A stretch of DNA of 64,000 nucleotides, taken from the NCBI RefSeq assembly GCF_009768885.1, contig NZ_WSQA01000003.1:186001-250000 (forward strand), written 5' to 3'. Shown here piece by piece: positions 1 through 8,001 of this stretch (positions are counted from its first letter, which is position 1; every line of letters begins with the position of its first letter). A program made the position numbers and the translations under genes. This DNA is from Sphingobacterium humi. GTDB lineage: Bacteria > Bacteroidota > Bacteroidia > Sphingobacteriales > Sphingobacteriaceae. The notes below the pieces were generated by a model. That model was not told the DNA's origin and searched no databases. It saw nothing but the letters and a program-made list of their open reading frames with translations.

Positions 1-73
1 AGATTTTTACATTGTGCCTTCGTTAATATTAGGCATGTTGTTTTGCATTGTTGATTGCACTGACGTACCAGTC

Positions 74-137
74 GTTCGTGGTTCGTGGTTCGACTCCGCT
101 CACCATGACAGCACCATGACAAATTGATGACAAATTG
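74..137. repeat. Three consecutive short tandem duplications
   Basis: Three different short duplications sit side by side. GTTCGTG is repeated with a 7-nt period from 74 to 92. CACCATGACA occurs at 101-110 and 112-121. TGACAAATTG occurs at 117-126 and 128-137, the last two with an 11-nt period. No ORF or RNA gene explains them. The first 288 bases of the window hold only this tract and the dispersed repeat that follows. Confidence 0.75.
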
Positions 138-149
138 CCCAACCAGCTA

Positions 150-216
150 CTGCTTACCCCTTTTTCACTTCCCTTTCTCACCCCTTTCTCACCCGTATCA
201 ATCCCCTTTGCAATAA
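150..216 (+). repeat. Dispersed CCCTTTCAC-type intergenic repeat, copy 1
   Basis: This copy has tandem CCCTTTCTCAC units followed by the core CCGTATCAATCCCCTTTGC. It matches copy 3 near 36545-36598 at all but about three of 46 aligned bases. Related but more diverged copies lie at 15166-15236 (inverted) and 59395-59480. It lies downstream of the elaA-like gene. I see no transposase. Confidence 0.7.
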
Positions 217-288
217 GGTTTGCTACGCTTCAATAAAAGGTTTAAAAAAAGCCAAATACTAACCAAACAAAAAGTAACTAAGGAGAAA

Positions 289-738
289 TTAACCCGGATA
301 ATAGGCCATTTCGATATGCGGAATATCATCTTCCAGGTAGCTTTCGCTTTCCTGCTTAAAGCCTAGGTTTTCGTAGAAGCGTTTCAGATATAATTGGGCA
401 CTGATGCGGATTACCGTATTAGGGAATGCTGCGCATTGCGCTTCGATGGCACGTTGCATCAGCTCCTTGCCGTAGGCATGGCTGCGGTGCTTGGGGTGTA
501 CTACCACGCGGCCAATAGAACTGCAATTTGGGTAGGAGAGGTTTGGTGGTAATAGACGCGCATAGGCAAGGCATTCCGCTTCATTCAAAAGGAAGAGGTG
601 CTCGCTTTTGAGGTCTTTGTTATCACATTCCGGATAGAGGCAGTTTTGCTCCAGCATAAATACATCTATCCGGACTTTCAGAATTCGGTAAAGCTCTAAG
701 GGCGTTAAAGCGTCAAAAGATTTAATTACCCAATTCAT
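289..738 (-). CDS. elaA: GNAT family N-acetyltransferase, ElaA-like
   Basis: Predicted cytoplasmic acetyl-CoA-dependent N-acetyltransferase of about 149 residues, the usual ElaA size. The N-terminal FDALTPLELYRILKVRIDVF region resembles ElaA. The central GRVVVHPKHRSHAYGKEL segment fits the acetyl-CoA-binding motif A of GNAT enzymes. I prefer the ATG at 738 (MNWV) over the one three codons upstream because MNWV is the typical family start. It is the last gene of a minus-strand run after yqeY, about 12 nt behind it. The substrate is unknown. Family assignment is fairly secure; the biological role is not. Confidence 0.85.
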   Translation of the reverse strand: MNWVIKSFDALTPLELYRILKVRIDVFMLEQNCLYPECDNKDLKSEHLFLLNEAECLAYARLLPPNLSYPNCSSIGRVVVHPKHRSHAYGKELMQRAIEAQCAAFPNTVIRISAQLYLKRFYENLGFKQESESYLEDDIPHIEMAYYPG

Positions 739-750
739 GTGATACAATTT

Positions 751-1200
751 TTAACTTAATAAGGATTTAACGACTTCTGAAATGGTACGACCATCGGCCT
801 GTCCGGCTAATTTTTGGTTCGCTAAGCCCATTACTTTACCCATATCCTTGATGGAAGAAGCGCCGCTTTCGCTGATGATGCCTTTTACGATTTCTTCAAT
901 CGCGGCACGATCTAACTGCTTCGGTAAGTAAGCTTCAATAACTTCCTGTTCCTCCACTTCAATTTGGTATAAGTCTTCACGCCCCTGTTGTTGGTAGATT
1001 TCTGCCGACTCCTTGCGTTGCTTTACCAATTTCTGCAATACCTTGATCTCGGTGTCTTGGCTCATTTCATCGGCACCGCCTTTTTCGGTTTTCGCCAATA
1101 AGATTGCCGCTTTGATGGCGCGCAATCCGCGTAATTTTGCTTGGTCTTTGGCGATCATGGCCGCCTTAATATCTTGATTAATCTGTTGTTCTAATGCCAT
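751..1200 (-). CDS. yqeY: GatB/YqeY domain-containing protein
   Basis: A 149-residue stand-alone YqeY-domain protein, related to the C-terminal tRNA-binding tail of the amidotransferase subunit GatB. The whole length fits the family: an N-terminal helical part with LRGLRAIKAAILLAKTEK, and a C-terminal part ending in GLANQKLAGQADGRTISEVV. A role linked to tRNA-dependent amidation is usually proposed but has not been shown for the free-standing form. Only one base separates it from the upstream SDR gene, so the two are very likely co-transcribed. Confidence 0.92.
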   Translation of the reverse strand: MALEQQINQDIKAAMIAKDQAKLRGLRAIKAAILLAKTEKGGADEMSQDTEIKVLQKLVKQRKESAEIYQQQGREDLYQIEVEEQEVIEAYLPKQLDRAAIEEIVKGIISESGASSIKDMGKVMGLANQKLAGQADGRTISEVVKSLLS

Positions 1201-1201
1201 T

Positions 1202-1972
1202 TTATTTGCTGTTTGATCTGTTTACAATTGTTCCTGTGGCCTGTACCGTAGGCATCACCAATAAGTCATTGATGTTTACATGCGCAGGGCGTGATAGGGC
1301 GAACACAATAAGTTCGGCAATATCTTTCCCGCTTAAAGGGGTAAGCCCTTCATACACGGCATCGGCACGTTGCTTATCGCCATGGAAGCGTACTTCTGAA
1401 AACTCGGTTTCCACCATGCCCGGGTTAATGGCCGTCACCTTAATGCCTTTCGGCAGCAGGTCGATGCGCATTGCTTTATTTAAAGCGTCTACGGCATGTT
1501 TTGTCGCGCAATAGACGTTGCCGTTCGGGTAAACTTCCTTGCCCGCAATGGAGCCTAGGTTAATGATGTGGGCGTTTTTACTGCCTTCCATCATCGGCAG
1601 CACCTGGCGTGTGACGTATAATAAGCCTTTGACGTTGGTGTCGATCATGCGATCCCAATCGCCAATATCACCGGTCTGGATGGGGTCAAAGCCCTGGCTA
1701 AGGCCGGCATTGTTAATTAATACATCGATGTTTTTCCATTCCGCCGGAAGGTTGGAAAGGGTAGTAGCAACCTCGTCGGCGTTGCGTACATCAAGCTTGA
1801 ATCGATGTACTTCGCAGGCTGGGTTGATTTGTTGGATCTGACGGCAAAGGTCGTCCAAGCGGTCGATTCTCCGAGCGCAAAGTAGGAGGCGATAGGTTTT
1901 CTCGCTTGCCAACTCTAAAGCACATGCTGCACCAATTCCGGAGCTGGCCCCTGTGATTAATACGGTTCTCAT
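1202..1972 (-). CDS. SDR family NAD(P)-dependent oxidoreductase
   Basis: A classical short-chain dehydrogenase of 256 residues with a Rossmann fold. The nucleotide-binding TGASSGIG motif is at residues 7-14, NNAG at 87-90, the catalytic Ser at about 141, and the YxxxK pair at Tyr154/Lys158. It resembles YdfG-type 3-hydroxy acid dehydrogenases, including the NPGMVETEFS segment after the active site. The substrate cannot be read from sequence. It lies 32 nt after ubiE and 1 nt before yqeY in the same direction. The enzyme class is certain; the specific name is left open. Confidence 0.93.
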   Translation of the reverse strand: MRTVLITGASSGIGAACALELASEKTYRLLLCARRIDRLDDLCRQIQQINPACEVHRFKLDVRNADEVATTLSNLPAEWKNIDVLINNAGLSQGFDPIQTGDIGDWDRMIDTNVKGLLYVTRQVLPMMEGSKNAHIINLGSIAGKEVYPNGNVYCATKHAVDALNKAMRIDLLPKGIKVTAINPGMVETEFSEVRFHGDKQRADAVYEGLTPLSGKDIAELIVFALSRPAHVNINDLLVMPTVQATGTIVNRSNSK

Positions 1973-2004
1973 AGGCCTTGTTATTATTTATTTTGGGTTT
2001 ATTG

Positions 2005-2742
2005 CTATTTATCGCATTCGTAAATGGTACAAAAGCCGAAGGTTTGCGGGCGCACCTTGCATTGTGCAAAGCCTACTTGATCGCAAATGGCGGCAAATCG
2101 TTGCCCATCCGGGAATTTAGCGACCGATTCAGGTAAGTAGGCATAAGCGCGGTTATCTTTAGAAATGAGTTTCCCCATGGCGGGTACCACCTTATGAAAA
2201 TAAAACTGAAACAGTTGCATGATCGGAAATGCCGTGGGGTTGGAAAGCTCCAAGATGATGGCTTTACCCCCCGGTTTTAACACGCGGCGGATTTCGGAAA
2301 GCCCTTGTTCGAGGTTTTCAAAATTACGAACACCGAAGGCTACTGTCACGGCATCGAAGCTCTGGTCGGCGAAGGGAAGATTCTCCGAGTCGCCAAGTTT
2401 CACTTCAAACTGCCCGCCTAATCCCTTTTTCTGGGCCTTTTGTTCGGCTACATCCAGCATGCCTTGGGAAATGTCGACACCAATAATCTTCTTCGGCTGT
2501 AGAATACGAATGGACTCCATGGCAAAGTCGCCCGTTCCCGTAGCTACATCCAGCAAAACTTGCGGGTGTAAAGGCTTCAGGGTTTTGATGGCTTTTTTGC
2601 GCCAAATCGTATCGATACCCATCGTCATAAAGCGGTTTAATAAATCGTAAGTCTTCGAAATATTGTTGAACATATCGGCAACTTGTTCTTTTTTACCGCC
2701 TTCGGGGTTATAAGGTTTTACAGTAGAAGCATCGTTTGACAT
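2005..2742 (-). CDS. ubiE: Demethylmenaquinone methyltransferase (UbiE/MenG)
   Basis: SAM-dependent C-methyltransferase of 245 residues that converts demethylmenaquinone to menaquinone, the respiratory quinone expected in Bacteroidota. Visible signatures are the SAM-binding DVATGTGDFA motif (about residues 65-74), the family segment VAFGVRNFENLEQGLSEIRRVLKPGG, and the C-terminal FGFCTIYECDK. Since this lineage normally makes menaquinone only, menG is the functionally better name, although ubiE is the common symbol. It heads the minus-strand ubiE-SDR-yqeY-elaA run and is transcribed away from dnaB. Confidence 0.95.
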   Translation of the reverse strand: MSNDASTVKPYNPEGGKKEQVADMFNNISKTYDLLNRFMTMGIDTIWRKKAIKTLKPLHPQVLLDVATGTGDFAMESIRILQPKKIIGVDISQGMLDVAEQKAQKKGLGGQFEVKLGDSENLPFADQSFDAVTVAFGVRNFENLEQGLSEIRRVLKPGGKAIILELSNPTAFPIMQLFQFYFHKVVPAMGKLISKDNRAYAYLPESVAKFPDGQRFAAICDQVGFAQCKVRPQTFGFCTIYECDK

Positions 2743-3145
2743 AGCGACAAAGATACAATAAAACCTGTAAAAATTTCAGGCGTGAATTTCAGAAGTTTAA
2801 ACCTAAAGACCACCTCAACTAGGCTAAGTGCTTGACTATGAATTTAAAGAGTGAGGACTGCCAAAATTGTGTGCGAAGCTAGCCCGCTGTCAGGCTTTTC
2901 CACATCGACCTAGGTTATTAACATTTTGTTAACTGCTTGATTTTTAGCGCCTAATTTTGTAAATTAACAACTTATACACATACAGTGTGGAATACAGGGG
3001 GCTTGGTTTTCAAAACAATAGCATGATTGTTGAAGCACCTATTTTGACTGTTTATAACTTGTATGGGGCTGCAGTCTTATTTTTCTTACATTTGTTACCC
3101 TGTCGTAGCGAACTGTGTTCAACGAGCCGTATAATAATATAGAAT
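2743..3145. other. Gene-free dnaB upstream region with DnaA-box-like sites
   Basis: A 403-bp gap between divergent ubiE and dnaB. TTATACACA at 2972-2980 is a perfect DnaA box and TTTTCCACA at 2896-2904 fits TTWTNCACA. TGTGGAATA at 2986-2994 is a one-mismatch reverse box. An inverted repeat TTAACA/TGTTAA lies at 2918-2932. A Bacteroidota -7 element TACATTTG at 3087-3094 could serve dnaB. Either a DnaA-controlled dnaB promoter or part of a replication origin would fit; sequence alone cannot decide. Confidence 0.5.
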
Positions 3146-4741
3146 ATGTCCTTAGAAAACGAAATGTCAAACAACGCGTCTAGCCAGTCTAGCCGTGCCA
3201 ACTTTAACAAGAAGCGTACAAACCTGAATAACTTAGTAAGTGGTTTAGGCAAACTGCCTCCGCAAGCGGTAGACTTGGAGGAAGCGGTATTGGGTGCCCT
3301 CATGTTAGAGAAAAATGCGCTAAGTGAGGTTATCGATATTCTAAAACCGGATTCATTCTATAAAGAATCGCACCAGAAGATTTTCCAGGCGATTTATAAC
3401 TTATTCCAAAAAACATCGCCAATCGATTTGCTGACCGTGGTTGCTGAATTGCGCCAGATGGGAGCCTTGGAAATGGTGGGCGGTGCTTATTATATTACGC
3501 AGTTGACCGACCGGGTAGTATCGGCCGCAAACATCGAGTACCACGCACGGATTATTTCGCAGAAATATATCCAACGCGAGCTTATTAAGGTGTCTACCGA
3601 AATCATCAACTCTTCTTACGATGAAACCAGTGATATCTTTGATTTGCTGGATCATGCCGAGAAATCTTTATTCGATATTGCCCAGAACAACCTTCGCCGA
3701 GATTCCAGAAAGATGGATGATATTATGCGCGAAGCCATCAATAACCTGGAGTTGCTGCGCGACCGTACCGACGGTTTAACGGGTATTCCTTCGGGCTTAA
3801 CGGCCCTGGATCGGATGACCTCCGGTTGGCAGCCTTCCGACTTAGTAATTATTGCGGCACGTCCGGCCATGGGTAAAACGGCCTTCGTATTATCGGTAGC
3901 CCGCAACGCAGCCGTAGATCACCAGCGTCCCGTGGTGGTGTTCTCCCTGGAGATGTCATCCGTACAGTTGGTGAATCGTTTGATTGCCGGTGAAACGGAA
4001 ATTGAACAAGAGAAATTGAAAAAAGGAAACCTGGCCGACCACGAGTGGCAGCAATTGCACTCTCGGATTGGCCGATTGACCGAAGCGCCGATTATTATCG
4101 ACGATACCCCGGCATTGAACGTGTTTGAGTTCCGGGCAAAATGTCGTCGTCTGAAAGCGCAATACGATATTCAAATGGTCATCGTGGATTACTTGCAGTT
4201 GATGCATGGTAAAAGCGAGGGCAAGGGTGGCGGTAACCGGGAGCAGGAGATCGGTAGTATCTCGCGTTCCTTGAAGTCCGTAGCCAAAGAATTAAATATC
4301 CCGGTATTGGCCCTCTCGCAGTTAAGCCGTGCCGTGGAGTCTAGACCTGGTAACTCCAAGCGTCCGATGTTATCCGACTTACGGGAGTCCGGATCTATCG
4401 AGCAGGATGCCGATATGGTGTTGTTCCTGTACCGTCCGGAATACTACGGTATTACCGAGGACGAGGAGGGACGTTCGACACAAGGTGTGGGTGAGGTTAT
4501 TATCGCCAAGCACCGTAACGGGGAAACCGGTTTGGTGCCCTTGAAGTTCGTGGGTAAATATGTGAAGTTCGTGGATTTGGATGATGACTTCTCCGGTATG
4601 CCACCAGAGGGCGGAAGCTTCTCGGATTTGGGCGGCGGATTCGGGTCGGCCATGTCACCATCGGATAACTTCGGCAATTTCGGTGGAGGAATTACCATGC
4701 CTTCCCGCATGAACGATATGCCTGACGACGCTCCGTTTTAA
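3146..4741 (+). CDS. dnaB: Replicative DNA helicase DnaB
   Basis: Hexameric 5'-3' replicative helicase, 531 residues. The N-terminal primase-interacting domain begins around residue 37 (PPQAVDLEEAVLGALM). The RecA-like C-terminal domain carries Walker A RPAMGKTAF (about residues 239-247) and Walker B MVIVDYLQLM (about 343-352). After the helicase core there is a Gly-rich, disordered-looking tail of about 45 residues ending in DMPDDAPF, reminiscent of the acidic tip of SSB. Translation could also start at Met7 (MSNN); the first ATG is used here. It is preceded by DnaA-box-like sites and followed by a UvrD-type helicase. Confidence 0.97.
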   Translation: MSLENEMSNNASSQSSRANFNKKRTNLNNLVSGLGKLPPQAVDLEEAVLGALMLEKNALSEVIDILKPDSFYKESHQKIFQAIYNLFQKTSPIDLLTVVAELRQMGALEMVGGAYYITQLTDRVVSAANIEYHARIISQKYIQRELIKVSTEIINSSYDETSDIFDLLDHAEKSLFDIAQNNLRRDSRKMDDIMREAINNLELLRDRTDGLTGIPSGLTALDRMTSGWQPSDLVIIAARPAMGKTAFVLSVARNAAVDHQRPVVVFSLEMSSVQLVNRLIAGETEIEQEKLKKGNLADHEWQQLHSRIGRLTEAPIIIDDTPALNVFEFRAKCRRLKAQYDIQMVIVDYLQLMHGKSEGKGGGNREQEIGSISRSLKSVAKELNIPVLALSQLSRAVESRPGNSKRPMLSDLRESGSIEQDADMVLFLYRPEYYGITEDEEGRSTQGVGEVIIAKHRNGETGLVPLKFVGKYVKFVDLDDDFSGMPPEGGSFSDLGGGFGSAMSPSDNFGNFGGGITMPSRMNDMPDDAPF

Positions 4742-4813
4742 CAGAGCCTCGTTTTAGCGCATCGTATTCCTGCATTTTCCCGAAGCCCCTTGTGCATAAA
4801 AGTACTAGCATAG

Positions 4814-4865
4814 CTTAAGTATTTTTATTATTTTTGAATCCCCCTTAATAGAGGCTATACTTAAG
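4814..4865 (+). promoter_or_regulatory. Inverted repeat flanking a -7 element before the UvrD-type gene
   Basis: CTTAAGTAT at 4814-4822 and its exact complement ATACTTAAG at 4857-4865 flank a Bacteroidota -7-like element TATTTTTG at 4829-4836. A Shine-Dalgarno sequence AGGAG at 4874-4878 follows. The geometry suggests an operator over the promoter of the downstream helicase gene. No regulator is identified. Confidence 0.4.
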
Positions 4866-4884
4866 TTAAAATTAGGAGATCATT

Positions 4885-7164
4885 TTGGATTATTTAGCAG
4901 GATTGAACCCTTCCCAACGGGCTGCCGTTGAACAAACAGAAGGGCCGGTGATGATTGTTGCTGGCGCCGGATCAGGAAAAACACGTGTAATTACTTATCG
5001 AGTTGCTCACCTTGTACAAAAAGGTGTAGATCCCTTTAATATTTTAGTGCTTACCTTTACTAATAAGGCTGCCAAGGAAATGCGCGAGCGTATTACGAAG
5101 GTGGTGGGCATTGAGGCCAAGAATATCTGGATGGGCACTTTCCACTCGGTGTTCTCGCGGATTCTACGTGTGGAAGCGGAGCTGATCGGCTATCCGCGTA
5201 ATTTTACCATTTACGATACAGACGATACCAAGAGTTTATTGCGTTCTATTTTGAAAGAAATGAACTTGGACGATAAGCTCTATAATGTAAACCATGTATA
5301 CGGTCGGATTTCTTCGGCTAAGAACAACCTCATTTCTCCGCAAGAGTATAATAAAAACGAAGCCATTAAGGCCGAGGATATCGCGAACGGACGTGGGCAG
5401 ATGGGCGAGATTTACATGACCTATGCACAACGCTGCTACCGTGCCGGGGCGATGGACTTTGACGACTTGCTGTTCAAAACCAACGTGCTGCTGAATAAGT
5501 ATCCGGATGTATTGCATAAATACCAACATCAGTTTAAATACCTGATGGTGGATGAGTATCAGGATACCAACTTTTCGCAATACCTGATTGTGAAACGATT
5601 GGCTGCGGTTAACGAAAATATATGCGTGGTGGGCGATGATGCGCAATCGATCTATGCCTTCCGCGGTGCCAATATTCAGAATATCTTAAACTTCCAGAAG
5701 GATTATCCGGATGTGAAGGTGTTTAAATTGGAACAGAACTACCGTTCGACGCAGATGATTGTGAATGCGGCGAACAGCATTATTGCCAATAACAAGAATC
5801 AGTTGGAGAAGAATGTTTTCTCTGATAATGAAGAAGGTGATAAGATTAAAGTGACCCGGGCATTCTCGGATAATGAGGAAGGGAAGATTGTAGCTGAGGG
5901 CATTGCCCAAGAAAAAGCCCTGAAAGGCTTAAAATATAAAGACTTTTCCATCTTATACCGCACCAATGCGCAGTCGCGTTCCCTAGAGGAGGCCTTGCGC
6001 AAGTTAAATGTGCCGTATAAATTGTATGGAGGTACTTCCTTCTACCAACGCAAGGAGATTAAAGATTTAATCGCTTATTTCCGCTTGACGTTCAATCCGA
6101 ACGATGAGGAGGCCCTGAAACGGGTGATAAACTATCCGAGAAGGGGTATTGGTGATACGACCGTAGAACGTATAATGGTTGCTGCGGATAAGCAGCAGGT
6201 ACGGTTATGGGATGTGGTAACCAATGCACAGATGTTTTTGGATGGCCGTAGTGCAGCATCGGTAGGTAACTTCGGTATGATGATCCAGAGCTTTCAGGCT
6301 TTGGCAAAGAACCATACCGCCTTCGATACTGCGATGCATATTGCGCAGCATTCGGGTATTCTAAAAGAACTCTACGAAGATAAATCCGTGGAAGGTTTAT
6401 CGCGTTATGAGAATATCCAGGAATTGCTGAACGGTATCAAGGAGTTTTCGGAGCGAGAAGACTTGGAAGAAAAAGGATTAGATGTCTTTATGCAAGATAT
6501 CGCCTTATTGACCAATGACGATAATGATAAGGATCCGAATGCGGATACCGTATCCCTAATGACGATCCACTCGTCAAAAGGATTGGAATTCCCGGTGGTA
6601 TTTATCGTAGGCTTGGAAGAGAACCTGTTCCCTTCGCAGCTTTCCTTAAATTCACGATCGGAACTGGAGGAAGAACGTCGCTTGTTCTACGTGGCGGTTA
6701 CCCGTGCAGAGAAAAAGTTATTTCTATCTTATGCTACTTCCAGATACCGTTGGGGAACCTTGAATAACTGCGAGCCGAGTCGCTTTTTAGATGAGTTGAA
6801 TCCGGCTTGTTTAGATCTGGACTTTAAACCTCGCTTCCAACAAGGCGGCGGCGAAGAGTTCAGCAGCGAAAGGGTGAGCTGGCAACGGAAAGAAACATCG
6901 GGAGATGTTTTCTCGAAGCCGAAGCCAAAGGTGATGAAAACAACGTCTATTTTACCGAAAGCGCACGTGCCGACCGCCGGATTTGCGCCATCTGATACCT
7001 CAGGCTTGCAAGTAGGCATGGAAGTGGAACATGAACGCTTCGGATTTGGTAAAGTAATCAACCTGGAAGGCAATAAACCCGACATAAAAGCAACTATTTT
7101 CTTCAAGGAGTTGGGACAGAAGCAATTGTTGCTTAAATTTGCCAAACTTAGAATAATAGAATAA
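4885..7164 (+). CDS. UvrD/PcrA-type superfamily 1A DNA helicase
   Basis: ATP-dependent 3'-5' DNA helicase for repair and fork maintenance, 759 residues, normal for PcrA/UvrD. The N-terminal LNPSQRAAVE motif Q is followed by Walker A GAGSGKTR (about residues 27-34), Walker B DEYQDTN (about 223-229), DDAQSIYAFRGA, and SLMTIHSSKGLEF motif V/VI sequences. The C-terminal GMEVEHERFGFGKV tail matches the RNA-polymerase/DNA-binding Tudor-like fold of PcrA. I chose the TTG at 4885 because it gives MDYLAGLNPSQ directly and has AGGAG seven bases upstream. An inverted repeat around the probable promoter hints at regulation. Confidence 0.95.
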   Translation: MDYLAGLNPSQRAAVEQTEGPVMIVAGAGSGKTRVITYRVAHLVQKGVDPFNILVLTFTNKAAKEMRERITKVVGIEAKNIWMGTFHSVFSRILRVEAELIGYPRNFTIYDTDDTKSLLRSILKEMNLDDKLYNVNHVYGRISSAKNNLISPQEYNKNEAIKAEDIANGRGQMGEIYMTYAQRCYRAGAMDFDDLLFKTNVLLNKYPDVLHKYQHQFKYLMVDEYQDTNFSQYLIVKRLAAVNENICVVGDDAQSIYAFRGANIQNILNFQKDYPDVKVFKLEQNYRSTQMIVNAANSIIANNKNQLEKNVFSDNEEGDKIKVTRAFSDNEEGKIVAEGIAQEKALKGLKYKDFSILYRTNAQSRSLEEALRKLNVPYKLYGGTSFYQRKEIKDLIAYFRLTFNPNDEEALKRVINYPRRGIGDTTVERIMVAADKQQVRLWDVVTNAQMFLDGRSAASVGNFGMMIQSFQALAKNHTAFDTAMHIAQHSGILKELYEDKSVEGLSRYENIQELLNGIKEFSEREDLEEKGLDVFMQDIALLTNDDNDKDPNADTVSLMTIHSSKGLEFPVVFIVGLEENLFPSQLSLNSRSELEEERRLFYVAVTRAEKKLFLSYATSRYRWGTLNNCEPSRFLDELNPACLDLDFKPRFQQGGGEEFSSERVSWQRKETSGDVFSKPKPKVMKTTSILPKAHVPTAGFAPSDTSGLQVGMEVEHERFGFGKVINLEGNKPDIKATIFFKELGQKQLLLKFAKLRIIE

Positions 7165-7213
7165 TTCGTATATTACAAATTAAAGGACTCCTTGGGAGTA
7201 AACCACAACACAT

Positions 7214-7921
7214 ATGATTTTTGATTATAACAGTACTAGACCAAAGCTTATACTAGCTGAATATGGTAGAAATGTACAAAATATGGTAGACTACATCTGT
7301 ACGCTATCGGATCGTGAAGAACGCAATCGCTTAGCTCAGGTCGTAATCGATATGATGGGAGTCTTGAATCCGCACTTGCGTGATGTTTCTGATTTTAAAC
7401 ATAAACTGTGGGATCACCTCTACATCATCTCTGATTTTAAAATCGATGTAGATTCCCCTTACCCTATTCCTAAGAAAGAGGAAATCCACCATAAGCCGCA
7501 GCCTTTACAATACCCTAACCATAATATCCGCTATAAGCATTATGGCCATACGGTAGAGCAGATGATCAATAAGGCTAAGGCGATTCCGAATGAGGAAGCA
7601 CGTCAGAAAATGACCGTAGGTATTGCCAATTTCATGAAGATGGCTTACCTGACTTGGAATAAAGACTCGGTGTCGGATGACTTAATCATTGAAGACTTAA
7701 GAACCCTTTCCAAAGGGGAGTTGCAGTTGCCTGCAGATACCGTGCTTACCAAACTAGACTTCAAAACCCCGCCTCCGGGAAGTCGTGTTAAAACTGCTGG
7801 AAATACAAACAATAACAATAATAACAACAATAATTCCCAGTATAAAAGCAAGCACCAAGGCAATAATAACAACAATAATAAGTTAAAGAATAACAAGCTT
7901 AACATTAAAAGGAAGAAATAA
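7214..7921 (+). CDS. DUF4290 domain-containing protein with Asn-rich tail
   Basis: A 235-residue protein of the DUF4290 family, which I know mainly from Bacteroidota and which has no assigned function. The first ~190 residues look folded and mostly helical. The C-terminus from about residue 197 is low complexity: runs of asparagine broken by short basic stretches, ending KLNIKRKK. The Asn run is coded by mixed AAT/AAC codons (about 7802-7890), a repeat tract prone to length change. The basic, disordered tail could bind nucleic acid, but that is inference. It sits between the helicase gene and murA. Confidence 0.85.
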   Translation: MIFDYNSTRPKLILAEYGRNVQNMVDYICTLSDREERNRLAQVVIDMMGVLNPHLRDVSDFKHKLWDHLYIISDFKIDVDSPYPIPKKEEIHHKPQPLQYPNHNIRYKHYGHTVEQMINKAKAIPNEEARQKMTVGIANFMKMAYLTWNKDSVSDDLIIEDLRTLSKGELQLPADTVLTKLDFKTPPPGSRVKTAGNTNNNNNNNNNSQYKSKHQGNNNNNNKLKNNKLNIKRKK

Positions 7922-7945
7922 ATAAATCAACAATAAACAAGAAAG

Positions 7946-7988
7946 AAGCAATGGTTCAAACAATAAAAACGATTGCTTTTTTGTTTTT
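7946..7988 (+). terminator. Probable intrinsic terminator after DUF4290 gene
   Basis: AAGCAAT (7946-7952) pairs with ATTGCTT (7972-7978) across an A-rich loop and runs into TTTTTTG. The stem is short and the loop long, so termination may be partial, allowing some read-through into murA. Confidence 0.55.
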
Positions 7989-8001
7989 GTAAGCACATAC
8001 T

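Noticed and set aside
81..105. GGTTCGACTCC followed by GCTCACCA looks like a tRNA T-arm and CCA end
   Set aside because: No anticodon arm, D-arm or acceptor partner upstream; the T-stem does not pair well, and the stretch is part of a tandem-repeat tract.
2219..2650. 143-aa plus-strand ORF opposite ubiE
   Set aside because: Antisense shadow of a well-conserved methyltransferase gene, with Ser/Pro-rich composition and no start context.
6729..7145. 138-aa minus-strand ORF inside the UvrD-type helicase gene
   Set aside because: No recognisable family features; it is the complementary-frame shadow of a strongly conserved gene.
7794..7890. CRISPR-like repeat tract
   Set aside because: It is a mixed AAT/AAC coding run with no spacers and no Cas genes nearby.
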